From Kitasatospora cineracea (GTDB lineage Bacteria; Actinomycetota; Actinomycetes; Streptomycetales; Streptomycetaceae), in contig NZ_RJVJ01000001.1 of assembly GCF_003751605.1 (NCBI RefSeq), forward strand, positions 3,162,001-3,226,000: a stretch of DNA of 64,000 nt. Direction: 5' to 3'. How positions within the stretch are numbered: the stretch's first letter is position 1; the number at the start of each line of letters is the position of its first letter. The notes below the pieces were generated by a model that did no database searches, had not been told where the DNA came from, and worked only from the letters and a program-made list of their open reading frames with translations. A program made the position numbers and the translations under genes. This document shows, in pieces, positions 16,932 through 23,281 of this stretch.

Positions 16932-17474
16932 TTAAAGCGATTGGGAGGGGCGTGACGCTTGCCCGGGAATCGGGCGGATGCCGAGCGCGGGGTGGTAGGG
17001 CAAGAGACCTTCGTGGACACCAAACTCGAAGACTCGCTTCAATGTCGCGAGGACTCGGTTGATCGTGCTGACGCCCAGGCGCCCCTCGGCGTAGAGCCTG
17101 TACCTCAGCTGCTCGATGTCCGCCCGGGTGATCGTGGCGGCACGCCGGGCTCCGAGGCTCGGGAGCACGTGCAAGTCGAGCGTTCGGCGACTCGGGAGCT
17201 GCGGTTGACCGGGCCGGCCGCGGTCTAGAGGGGTCGCTGCCCACTGGTCCACCAAGCGGTCGAGGGTCAGCGGCGGCCGTTCATGCACGATGTTGGCCTG
17301 CGCAGCCCTCGCGAGCGGCCAGCTCGGCAGGCTCACGCTGCGGAGGACTCCTGCTTCGTCACGCCAGCGGACGCGGTAGCGGGAGGGTGGGGTGCGGCGG
17401 GCCGCGCGGGCACGGGCGACGGCCAGCTGGTAGTCCGCGTGGTTAGCGCGGTCCTCGATTCGTGCGTGGATCAT
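16932..17474 (-). pseudogene. Truncated tyrosine recombinase (N-terminal and core-binding part only)
   Basis: The 180-residue frame begins MIHARIEDRANHADYQLAV. It contains an arm-type segment (SRYRVRWRDEAGVLRSVSLP) and a core-binding domain (LTLDRLVDQW... STINRVLATLKRVFEFGVHEGLLPYHPALGIRPIP). It stops exactly where the catalytic domain of such integrases should start; no R, HxxR or Y motif follows. It lies downstream of the XRE repressor and upstream of the intact integrase on the same strand. The simplest reading is an older element integrase whose catalytic half was lost. A stand-alone DNA-binding role is possible but less likely. Confidence 0.7.
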
Positions 17475-17612
17475 CGGTTCGCTTCCTTATTTGATGTGTA
17501 TATGACATGTGTCTCCCTCTTCTCTGCCCGTGCGGGTGCGGGCCGGTCGGCCGCATTCGGGTTCGCTGAACTCGCGTCGCGGCGCTGCCGGACGCGGGGG
17601 TGGGGCGTGGAG

Positions 17613-18227
17613 CTATGCGGAGCTGGAGTCGCCCGGCCGGAGCAGGGCGGCGAGTTCCTCGGGGGAGGCGCCGGCCTCGACGGCGGTGGTCAGCTTCTCC
17701 ATGGTCGCTGCCATGTTGGAGTTGAACGCCTCGGTCAGCACGGCCGCCCGTTCTTCGAGCACCGACCTTGTGAGGTCGGCGACGGACTGCTGGCTGTCAG
17801 CGGCCGGCAGCCGCTGGAGAGCCGCGGAGTAGAACTGGCGGGCGTCGCTTCCGGGAAGCGCCTGTTGTCCGCAGAACCAGGCCAGGATCAAGCTGCCGTC
17901 GCTGAGCGCCAGTTGGGGAGTCAGCTGTAGTTGAGTCCCCGGCTCGGCATTGTCGGGCAACCCCAGGAGGTGGATGGGGGCCACGTCCAGCACGGCGGCC
18001 AGAAGTACGACCTCGTCCACCGACAGCTCCCGCCGCCGAACCCCGTTGTCGTCTCGGCGTCCGGTCTCGATGTTCGCCAATGCGGCGGCGGTCAGCTTCT
18101 CCGCCCCTGCTTCGGCGCACCGGGTTGCCAGATCCTTGACGGTCCACCCGCGCCTGTTCCGGGCCTGCTTCAGCCGGAGTGCTGCCGCGTCGCTCACCGA
18201 CAGGGTCGGTGGTGAGCCGCTGGACAT
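17613..18227 (-). CDS. XRE-family repressor of the integration/excision module
   Basis: The protein has 204 residues. Its N-terminal HTH (LRLKQARNRRGWTVKDLATRCAE... LTAAALANIETGRR) is of Cro/C1 type, followed by DEVVLLAAVLDVAPIHLLGLP, as in many Streptomyces element repressors. The C-terminal half is helical and Ala/Glu-rich. It is divergent from two excisionase-like genes, and the 254-bp gap between them carries five matching operator-like sites, so it probably represses both its own gene and the excisionase promoter. It is followed on the same strand by the truncated integrase. Confidence 0.8.
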   Translation of the reverse strand: MSSGSPPTLSVSDAAALRLKQARNRRGWTVKDLATRCAEAGAEKLTAAALANIETGRRDDNGVRRRELSVDEVVLLAAVLDVAPIHLLGLPDNAEPGTQLQLTPQLALSDGSLILAWFCGQQALPGSDARQFYSAALQRLPAADSQQSVADLTRSVLEERAAVLTEAFNSNMAATMEKLTTAVEAGASPEELAALLRPGDSSSA

Positions 18228-18241
18228 CTGGCCTCCTTGCT

Positions 18242-18459
18242 CGTCGTATCGGCAACTCTACCCATCACTTCTCGATCGCGCAATCGACCTCTTCGGCTGT
18301 CGTTTCGACACTTGCGACGCGCTGATTGGCCCCCACTCCGCGAGCCGTCTACATGGTTTGTCGATACGACAAATTTAGAAGTCGCATTGACAAGTTCGTG
18401 TGCCCTGGCGGATGCTCATCTCGGTTGTTCGAACGACAGCTCAAGTTGTCGAAACGACG
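18242..18459. promoter_or_regulatory. Five-site operator array, consensus TGTCG-N3-CGACA
   Basis: Sites with identical 5-3-5 geometry lie at 18242-18254 (CGTCG TAT CGGCA), 18298-18310 (TGTCG TTT CGACA, perfect), 18359-18371 (TGTCG ATA CGACA, extending to a perfect 17-bp palindrome at 18357-18373), 18426-18438 (TGTTC GAA CGACA) and 18447-18459 (TGTCG AAA CGACG). They fill the divergent gap between the XRE repressor and the excisionase-like genes. The geometry fits a dimeric XRE protein, most simply the product of 17613-18227. Confidence 0.75.
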
Positions 18460-18481
18460 AACGAGATGGATGTGAGTGCTC

Positions 18482-18685
18482 ATGGGCATCGACGGCACGG
18501 ACACGATGTGGACCTTGCAGGAGCTCGCGGACTTCCTGAAGGTCCCGAAGCAGACGGTGTATCAGATGAATTGGCGAGGCACCGGGCCGCGCAGCTACAA
18601 GGTGGGCCGGCACAGGCGCTACGACCCCGTTGACGTGCGCACTTGGCTCAAGGCTCGCTCCTCCGATGCGGAGGACGCGCGATGA
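18482..18685 (+). CDS. Small MerR/Xis-like DNA-binding protein
   Basis: The protein has 67 residues from ATG 18482; a GTG at 18476 in the same frame is also possible. The core WTLQELADFLKVPKQTVYQM, followed by GTGPRSYKVGRHRRYDPVDVRTWL, is a classic excisionase-type helix-turn-helix with wing (HTH_17/MerR-like). It is divergent from the XRE repressor across the operator array and overlaps the next gene as ATGA. It is expected to direct excision with an integrase, although the integrase beside it is truncated. Confidence 0.75.
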   Translation: MGIDGTDTMWTLQELADFLKVPKQTVYQMNWRGTGPRSYKVGRHRRYDPVDVRTWLKARSSDAEDAR

Positions 18686-18915
18686 AGCGACAGATGCAGG
18701 CAAGCCAGCGCCGACCGTGGTGGTCCGTTGACGAGGCGGCGAACTTCCTCGGGATCACGATCTTCGATCTGCGGGAGGTCGGTGCGGCCGGCGTCGGCCC
18801 CAGGTACAGCCAGGACACCGGCGGCGCTCGCCGCTACCGGCCGGCTGACGTCCGGCTCTGGGCTTCGACCGGCCTGATCCGCGACCACCGTGGCTGGAAC
18901 GGAGAGGCCCGATGA
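18682..18915 (+). CDS. Second MerR/Xis-like DNA-binding protein
   Basis: The protein has 77 residues from ATG 18682, coupled to the preceding gene by ATGA. It has the same helix-turn-helix plan as its neighbour: WWSVDEAANFLGITIFDLRE, then GVGPRYSQDTGGARRYRPADVRLW. Two tandem excisionase-type paralogues suggest a heteromeric or dual-site arrangement. Their roles are inferred from fold and position only. Confidence 0.65.
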   Translation: MKRQMQASQRRPWWSVDEAANFLGITIFDLREVGAAGVGPRYSQDTGGARRYRPADVRLWASTGLIRDHRGWNGEAR

Positions 18916-19075
18916 CTCGCGGACAGTCGGCAGGCGGCTCCACCTCCCGGTCGACGTACAGCACTGCGGCCTCGTGTTTCCCACGACCGTCGAGGCCGCC
19001 CTGATCGGGTGCGGCCCGAACGCGGGCCGCTCGACCCGGATGCCGACACCAACCCCCGCTCTCGCTGGAGACACC

Positions 19076-19297
19076 ATGCAGAACTTCACCCACGACCGTT
19101 ACGCCGAGCAGCCGCCCTCCAGTTGGGTCGGTCGCCACTGGCTCTCTACCACCCGCGACGGCTCCGGCGGTTACCTGCGCGGCCTGATCCTCGATGTCCG
19201 CCCCGGCGCCGTGCTCGTTGAGTGGCCGGCATCCGGAGGGGAGGCAGCCACTGAGCAGTGGACCTCCAGAGACCGAGGAACCCTCGCCCGGGAGTAG
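19076..19297 (+). CDS. Small hypothetical protein
   Basis: The protein has 73 residues (MQNFTHDRYAEQPPSSWVGRH). Its short Trp-containing beta-rich sequence (WLSTTRDGSGGYLRGLILDVRPGAVLVEWP) suggests a small barrel. It ends just before a strong terminator. I recognise no family. The 18916-19075 stretch before it holds only a weak 30-codon frame. Confidence 0.5.
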   Translation: MQNFTHDRYAEQPPSSWVGRHWLSTTRDGSGGYLRGLILDVRPGAVLVEWPASGGEAATEQWTSRDRGTLARE

Positions 19298-19300
19298 ATA

Positions 19301-19352
19301 CGACAGAAGGCGGAGGCCCACACCGAATGGTGTGGGCCTCCGCCTTCTGTCG
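19301..19352. terminator. Bidirectional 24-bp stem terminator
   Basis: A perfect 24-bp stem (19301-19324 with 19329-19352) has a four-base GAAT loop. It sits between the plus-strand gene ending at 19297 and the minus-strand gene ending at 19414, so it can stop transcription from both sides. There is no U-tract, as is usual in streptomycetes. Confidence 0.8.
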
Positions 19353-19413
19353 TTACGGCGGCTGGGCGGGAAGGATCGCCGAACTGGTCGCGCCAATCGC
19401 CAGCGTCGCTGAT

Positions 19414-19734
19414 TCAGCGGGAGCGTCGGTACCTCGCCAGGGCAAGCAGCAGAGCCCCTGCACCCTCAACGGCGCTTACGAGGAGCAGGATGGACCTCAG
19501 GTCCGGAACGATCCAGGCGAGGAGGGCCGCCACCGCGGCCCCGCCCGCCCACGCGGCCCACACATTGCGGCGGTCAGCCTGAAAGGCAGCCACCACTGCA
19601 CTTAGCACGGTGCCGACTGCCAAGATCACCAGTGCATGTGAGCCGGTGATTGCGGCGAACGAGGCCAATGTTCCCGCACCCGCGACGAGCCCGAGAGCGA
19701 GACGCGCCTTCTCGGACATAGGAGTGTTCTGCAT
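19414..19734 (-). CDS. Small membrane protein
   Basis: I chose ATG 19734 (106 residues, MQNTPMSEKARLALG) because GAAGG lies just upstream. There are about four hydrophobic segments: ALGLVAGAGTLASFAAI, ALVILAVGTVLSAVVAAF, WAGGAAVAALLAWIV and SILLLVSAVEGAGALLLAL. It ends in a basic tail. It lies downstream of the secreted NlpC/P60 gene on the same strand (63-bp gap) and could be co-transcribed with it. The function is unknown. Confidence 0.6.
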   Translation of the reverse strand: MQNTPMSEKARLALGLVAGAGTLASFAAITGSHALVILAVGTVLSAVVAAFQADRRNVWAAWAGGAAVAALLAWIVPDLRSILLLVSAVEGAGALLLALARYRRSR

Positions 19735-19797
19735 GGACCTTCGTTCCTCGGTTCGCACGTGATAAGGGCAAGTCTGCCGTCCTCAGCCGGCAGGTGG

Positions 19798-20844
19798 TCA
19801 TGACGGGACGATGCGGCGGAACGCCACGGCCTCCGCGTCCCAGTACCCGCCGGTGAAGGTGGTGATCTGGATGTTCTTCCCGGTGCGCGGCGCGTCGAGG
19901 ACCAAGTTCGAGCCCAGGTACATGCCGACGTGGCCGGGCGACGAAGGGGTTCCGTCGGACCCGGCGAGGAAGATCAAGTCGCCCGGTTTGAGCTGGTTGG
20001 CGCTGTAGACCGGGGTTCCGTTGTAGACCTGCTCGAAGGTGGTCCTGCTGATGTTGATCCCGGCGGCCTCGTAGGCGCGCATCAGCAGGCCGGAGCAGTC
20101 GTAGCTCGGATTCCCCGTCCCTCCCCACTGGTACGGCATGCCGAGCTTCGAGATGCCGAAGGTGATCGCGGTGACCACCTGGACCGGAGTGCCGGCCGGG
20201 AGAGAGAAGCCCGCGGGCAGGTTGACCGCCTCGGTGATCGCCTCCCCGGAGCCCGCGCCGTTGCCGAGAGAGCAGTTGGTGGCCGAGCCTCCGAACGTTG
20301 CGACCAGCTGCTGCGCCAGGCCCTCCCACTTTGCGTAGGCATCGGGATAGGCGCTCTGCTGAACCTTCTGCGCAGCGACGGTGACCGGCAGTGCCTCCCA
20401 CAAGGAGACCTTCACCAACTGGGCGTAGAACGCCTTGGAGGAGTAGACCGGGTCCATGATCTGCGCAGGGGTGCCCCACCCCTGGCTCGGCCGCTGCTGG
20501 AACAAGCCCAAACTGTCGCGGTCACCCCAGGCCAGATTGGTCAAGGTGCTCTCCTGCATCGCCGTTGCGATGGCCACCACCGCGGCATGGGCAGGGAGCT
20601 GGAGCTGGACCGACACCTGGTAGATGATCTGGGCGTTGTTGATCTGCTCGGTGGTCAGCTGCTGGCCGTCGGCGACCGCTTCGCCGGGCGCCACCGGCTT
20701 GAAGCAGCCGATTCCTCCGATGCCGCTCCCCGCAGCGATCGCAGGGGTCGTCGCCGACGCGGTCCCGCCGGTCAGTGTCACGCCGAGCACCACACCGCAT
20801 GGCGCGAGGACCGACACGATGGCTATCTGAGCTGCCTTCTTCAC
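19798..20844 (-). CDS. Secreted lytic transglycosylase + NlpC/P60 peptidase (VirB1-like)
   Basis: I chose GTG 20844 (348 residues) because GAGGTG lies six bases upstream. It has a signal peptide (VKKAAQIAIVSVLAPCGVVL... GGTASA). A lysozyme-like domain follows (IATAMQESTLTNLAWGDRDS with catalytic Glu, then LGLFQQRPSQGWG). The C-terminal NlpC/P60 domain has Cys in YDCSGLLMRA, His in PGHVGMYLG and the third residue near LDAP. Such bifunctional peptidoglycan hydrolases open the wall for conjugation machinery in Gram-positive bacteria. It is transcribed away from the secretion operon, but its promoter is a near copy of the operon's promoter. Confidence 0.9.
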   Translation of the reverse strand: MKKAAQIAIVSVLAPCGVVLGVTLTGGTASATTPAIAAGSGIGGIGCFKPVAPGEAVADGQQLTTEQINNAQIIYQVSVQLQLPAHAAVVAIATAMQESTLTNLAWGDRDSLGLFQQRPSQGWGTPAQIMDPVYSSKAFYAQLVKVSLWEALPVTVAAQKVQQSAYPDAYAKWEGLAQQLVATFGGSATNCSLGNGAGSGEAITEAVNLPAGFSLPAGTPVQVVTAITFGISKLGMPYQWGGTGNPSYDCSGLLMRAYEAAGINISRTTFEQVYNGTPVYSANQLKPGDLIFLAGSDGTPSSPGHVGMYLGSNLVLDAPRTGKNIQITTFTGGYWDAEAVAFRRIVPS

Positions 20845-20882
20845 GAGCCACCTCGGAGCCGGCGCGCTTCGCACGCGGCCTT

Positions 20883-20984
20883 TTCACATCAGCTAATGGA
20901 TTGGTGTCAAACCATAGGCTGATGCGTCTGCCATTGGTCAACCAAAGTAAACGTGATGATCGACACTTCTTAGCTGATGTGAAA
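20883..20984 (-). promoter_or_regulatory. Promoter of the NlpC/P60 gene with paired operators
   Basis: On the minus strand, -35 TTGACC (20936-20941) and -10 TATGGT (20911-20916) are 19 bp apart. The 12-mer ACTTTGGTTGAC across the -35 is shared with the secretion-operon promoter near 22000. Downstream of the -10 is CCATTAGCTGATGTGAA (20883-20899). Its core recurs inverted upstream, giving a perfect 15-bp inverted repeat, TTTCACATCAGCTAA (20882-20896) with TTAGCTGATGTGAAA (20970-20984), that brackets the promoter. Confidence 0.7.
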
Positions 20985-21041
20985 GATGCGGGCGTCGTGG
21001 TGGCGGCAGGCCGATGGCGCGGCGCGGTCTGCCGACGTCGA

Positions 21042-21287
21042 TCAGTGGCCGAGGATGTGCTGGAGGGCTGCGGGGGCGAGGTCGGGGAAGGCGGCGGCCA
21101 GTGCGGCCGGGACGAGCGCGGTCGGCATGGTGGCCGAGGGGTGGGGGTCGAGGGTGGCCGACCTGTCGGCGATCGAAGCCGGCCGCACCGAGGCGGCTTC
21201 GCGACGACTGGCGACGACGCGAAGAACGACCTGTGCCGACGTCGGGTGCGGCCCTCCCTGTCGGGCCTCGCAGCGGATCGCGCTCAT
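21042..21287 (-). CDS. Small hypothetical protein
   Basis: The protein has 81 residues from ATG 21287 (MSAIRCEARQGGPHPTSAQ), with GGGAGG about 12 bases upstream. It is Ala/Pro-rich and ends FPDLAPAALQHILGH. No family is recognised. Its ribosome-binding site lies within a strong hairpin, so translation may be controlled, or the frame may not be expressed. Confidence 0.4.
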   Translation of the reverse strand: MSAIRCEARQGGPHPTSAQVVLRVVASRREAASVRPASIADRSATLDPHPSATMPTALVPAALAAAFPDLAPAALQHILGH

Positions 21288-21289
21288 GG

Positions 21290-21316
21290 AAGTGCCTCCC
21301 TGGTCGGGAGGCACTT
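21290..21316. promoter_or_regulatory. 11-bp hairpin covering a ribosome-binding site
   Basis: AAGTGCCTCCC (21290-21300) pairs perfectly with GGGAGGCACTT (21306-21316) around a TGGTC loop. In minus-strand RNA the stem contains the GGGAGG serving the frame starting at 21287. It may be a translational switch or simply a terminator downstream of the regulator gene ending at 21436. Confidence 0.5.
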
Positions 21317-21435
21317 GCTGTGAGGTGACGTAGTCATCCGGTCACCCGCCCCCGACTCGCAGAAGCGTATGCGAACGATTGCCGAGAGTGTGGCGGGTGT
21401 ATGAAGTTGTGATGATCCGGTGATGGTGGCGTGCG

Positions 21436-21879
21436 TCACTCGCCATCGCCGTCGGCGGGGTCCAGCCCCTCGATCCGACGGGCGGATTGGATCATGGTCA
21501 ACATGGCGTGCAGGCTGTTGTCGGAGAGCCCGTTTGCGGTGAGCGCCAACTGTCGAACGAGGGGGTTCGTCAGGGCGGCTGCGAGTTCCAGTTGCTCGTC
21601 GGTCCGCCGGGCCGTGTCGTCCTCGTAGAAGTAGGCCACCGGGACGCCGAAGAAGTCGGCAAGTGCCGTGAGGCGGCTGTGGGTTGGGTCCGTCCGCTTG
21701 CCGGTCTTCAGCTGCCACAAGTAGGTGGGGCTGAGGATCTGCTCCCCGGCCTTCTCGTTGATCGCCTTTGCGACCTCGGTGGTGCTGTAGGGCTTCCGGC
21801 CGGCGGGGTGGACGGTGCTGAACAGGTGGGTGAGTCGCTCGGCGACCACACCGCCCTCGGCGGGGTTCTCGTCAGACAT
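21436..21879 (-). CDS. EspR-like XRE regulator
   Basis: The protein has 147 residues from ATG 21879 (MSDENPAEGG). The upstream ATG at 21939 has no ribosome-binding site. The HTH region LTHLFSTVHPAGRKPYSTTE...AKAINEKAGEQILSPTYLWQLKTGKRTDPTHSRLTALADFFGVPVAYFYEDD closely follows the EspR/XRE layout of actinobacterial regulators, with a helical C-terminus for dimerisation. It lies between the two promoter regions that share the TTAGC...GTGAA operators, so it is the natural candidate regulator of the conjugation genes (inference). Confidence 0.8.
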   Translation of the reverse strand: MSDENPAEGGVVAERLTHLFSTVHPAGRKPYSTTEVAKAINEKAGEQILSPTYLWQLKTGKRTDPTHSRLTALADFFGVPVAYFYEDDTARRTDEQLELAAALTNPLVRQLALTANGLSDNSLHAMLTMIQSARRIEGLDPADGDGE

Positions 21880-21934
21880 GACGCGCGTAGCACTCCTCTC
21901 GGCTGACCGGGCCTCATCGTTGCGCACAGTGACG

Positions 21935-22049
21935 CCCATTAGCCAGAGAAAACAGAGAGTGTTGGGGTGAGCCTCCTCACATTCACTTTGGTTGACGGAA
22001 CTACTTCACTCCTGCCTATCGTTTGGCCACAGCCCATTAGCCAGAGTGA
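21935..22049 (+). promoter_or_regulatory. Promoter/operator region of the type IV secretion operon
   Basis: -35 TTGACG (21992-21997) and -10 TATCGT (22017-22022) are 19 bp apart. The repeat CCCATTAGCCAGAG occurs at 21935-21948 and again at 22033-22046, where it continues TGAA. The -35 context ACTTTGGTTGAC (21985-21996) and the post -10 element are homologous to those of the NlpC/P60 promoter near 20900. The 5' leader to the first gene at 22179 is about 150 nt. Confidence 0.7.
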
Positions 22050-22178
22050 ATCGCACCGACTTGACGTGCTGAATCCGAAGCCAGGGCTTCCTGCCTCCCC
22101 GCCAATCGAGTCGGGGTGGCTCCTCGTAGCCAGCAGGCCGTTGAGGCGGCTGGCGCGTCCGTAATTCTGGGAGCCTCC

Positions 22179-22478
22179 ATGTCCACTACTGCGCATGTCG
22201 TCCAGTTCCTCGCCGACATCCAGAACCCCGCGCCGGCCGATCCGACCAACGGCTCCAAAGGCGCGAACTTGCTTCTGTCGTACGCCAAGTGGGGGGCGCT
22301 CATAGCCTGTGCCGTCGCGGCCGTCGTGTCCGGTGGCCTCATGGGAATCGGCCACCTGAGCAACCGGCCCGACTCGGCGGAGAAGGGCAAGCGCTCCCTC
22401 GTGTGGAGCTTGGGCGGCGTGATCGTGACCGCGTGCGCCATCCCGGTGGTCAACACGGTCTTCGGCGCCGCGGCCTAG
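22179..22478 (+). CDS. Pilin/VirB2-like small membrane protein
   Basis: The protein has 99 residues from ATG 22179 (MSTTAHVVQFLADIQNPAP). It has two hydrophobic helices, YAKWGALIACAVAAVVSGGLMGIG and SLVWSLGGVIVTACAIPVVNTVFG, joined by a short basic loop. This is the plan of VirB2/TrbC-like pilin subunits of Gram-positive type IV secretion clusters. It is the first gene of the operon, 13 bp before the next. The assignment rests on size, topology and context. Confidence 0.6.
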   Translation: MSTTAHVVQFLADIQNPAPADPTNGSKGANLLLSYAKWGALIACAVAAVVSGGLMGIGHLSNRPDSAEKGKRSLVWSLGGVIVTACAIPVVNTVFGAAA

Positions 22479-22491
22479 GACCAGGAACGCC

Positions 22492-23244
22492 ATGAACCAG
22501 TTCCTCGACCGCCGTCCGCGTCGGCGGATTCTTCCGCTCCTGCTCCTCGGCATCTTCGTCTTCCTGGCCGCCATCGGCGTAGGAGTCGCGATCGAGTCGG
22601 ACAACGGGCCGCGTGGGCCCAAGACCTACTCGCCGCCAGCCGCGATCCCGGCTCCGGGTTCGGTCACCGGCATCGACCCCAACGCCGAGTCCACTTCACC
22701 CGCCCTTGCCGGGCCGCTCCAGCTCATTCGCGGAGCACGCCTGGTCAACGGCGTCGCGGTGGGCTACCCACACTCCAGCGTAGGCGCGGTGTCGGCGGCG
22801 GTCGAGTACTGGCGTCAACTCGGCTCCACCCTGGAACCGGACCGGGCCGCAGCAGTCGCCCGGGTTGTCGCCGACGCCGACTGGTCCGACGCGCCGGACA
22901 CCCTTGCCAAGGGGCCGGCCGCCACGCGGAAGGCGCTCCGGCTACCGGCGAGCGGTCAGCTCGACCCCGGCACGTCCGTCACGTTGAACCCGGTCGAGTA
23001 CCAGGTCCGCTCCGTCGGCGCCGACAGCATCCAGGTGCTGCTCCTGTCGACCTACACGACCAGCGTGCCGGGCACCGGAATGCAGACCCGCATGGGTGTC
23101 TACCCGCTCGACCTCGTCTGGTCCGGCGGCGACTGGCGCATTCCCGCACCCTCCGGGACGTCCACCACCGACTACACCAGCCTTGTCGCCGAGCCGGGCA
23201 GCGCCCAGGCGTCGGCCAAGGGCTGGAACGAATTGAAGCGATAA
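22492..23244 (+). CDS. Single-pass membrane protein, VirB8/TcpC-like
   Basis: The protein has 250 residues. A cytoplasmic basic N-terminus (MNQFLDRRPRRR) precedes one transmembrane helix (ILPLLLLGIFVFLAAIGVGVAI) and an extracytoplasmic domain of about 210 residues containing GAVSAAVEYWRQLGSTL and SVGADSIQVLLLSTYTTSV... VYPLDLVWSGGDWRI. The latter resembles NTF2-like folds of VirB8/TcpC conjugation proteins. No catalytic motif is seen. It is expected to be a scaffold of the transfer channel. Confidence 0.6.
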   Translation: MNQFLDRRPRRRILPLLLLGIFVFLAAIGVGVAIESDNGPRGPKTYSPPAAIPAPGSVTGIDPNAESTSPALAGPLQLIRGARLVNGVAVGYPHSSVGAVSAAVEYWRQLGSTLEPDRAAAVARVVADADWSDAPDTLAKGPAATRKALRLPASGQLDPGTSVTLNPVEYQVRSVGADSIQVLLLSTYTTSVPGTGMQTRMGVYPLDLVWSGGDWRIPAPSGTSTTDYTSLVAEPGSAQASAKGWNELKR

Positions 23245-23281
23245 CCATCATGGCCAGCACCACGAGCACCAGGAGGCCGGC

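Noticed and set aside
18912-19004. 30-codon frame overlapping the second excisionase-like stop
   Set aside because: The product is Ser/Thr/Arg/Pro-rich with no recognisable feature; only the ATGA overlap supports it.
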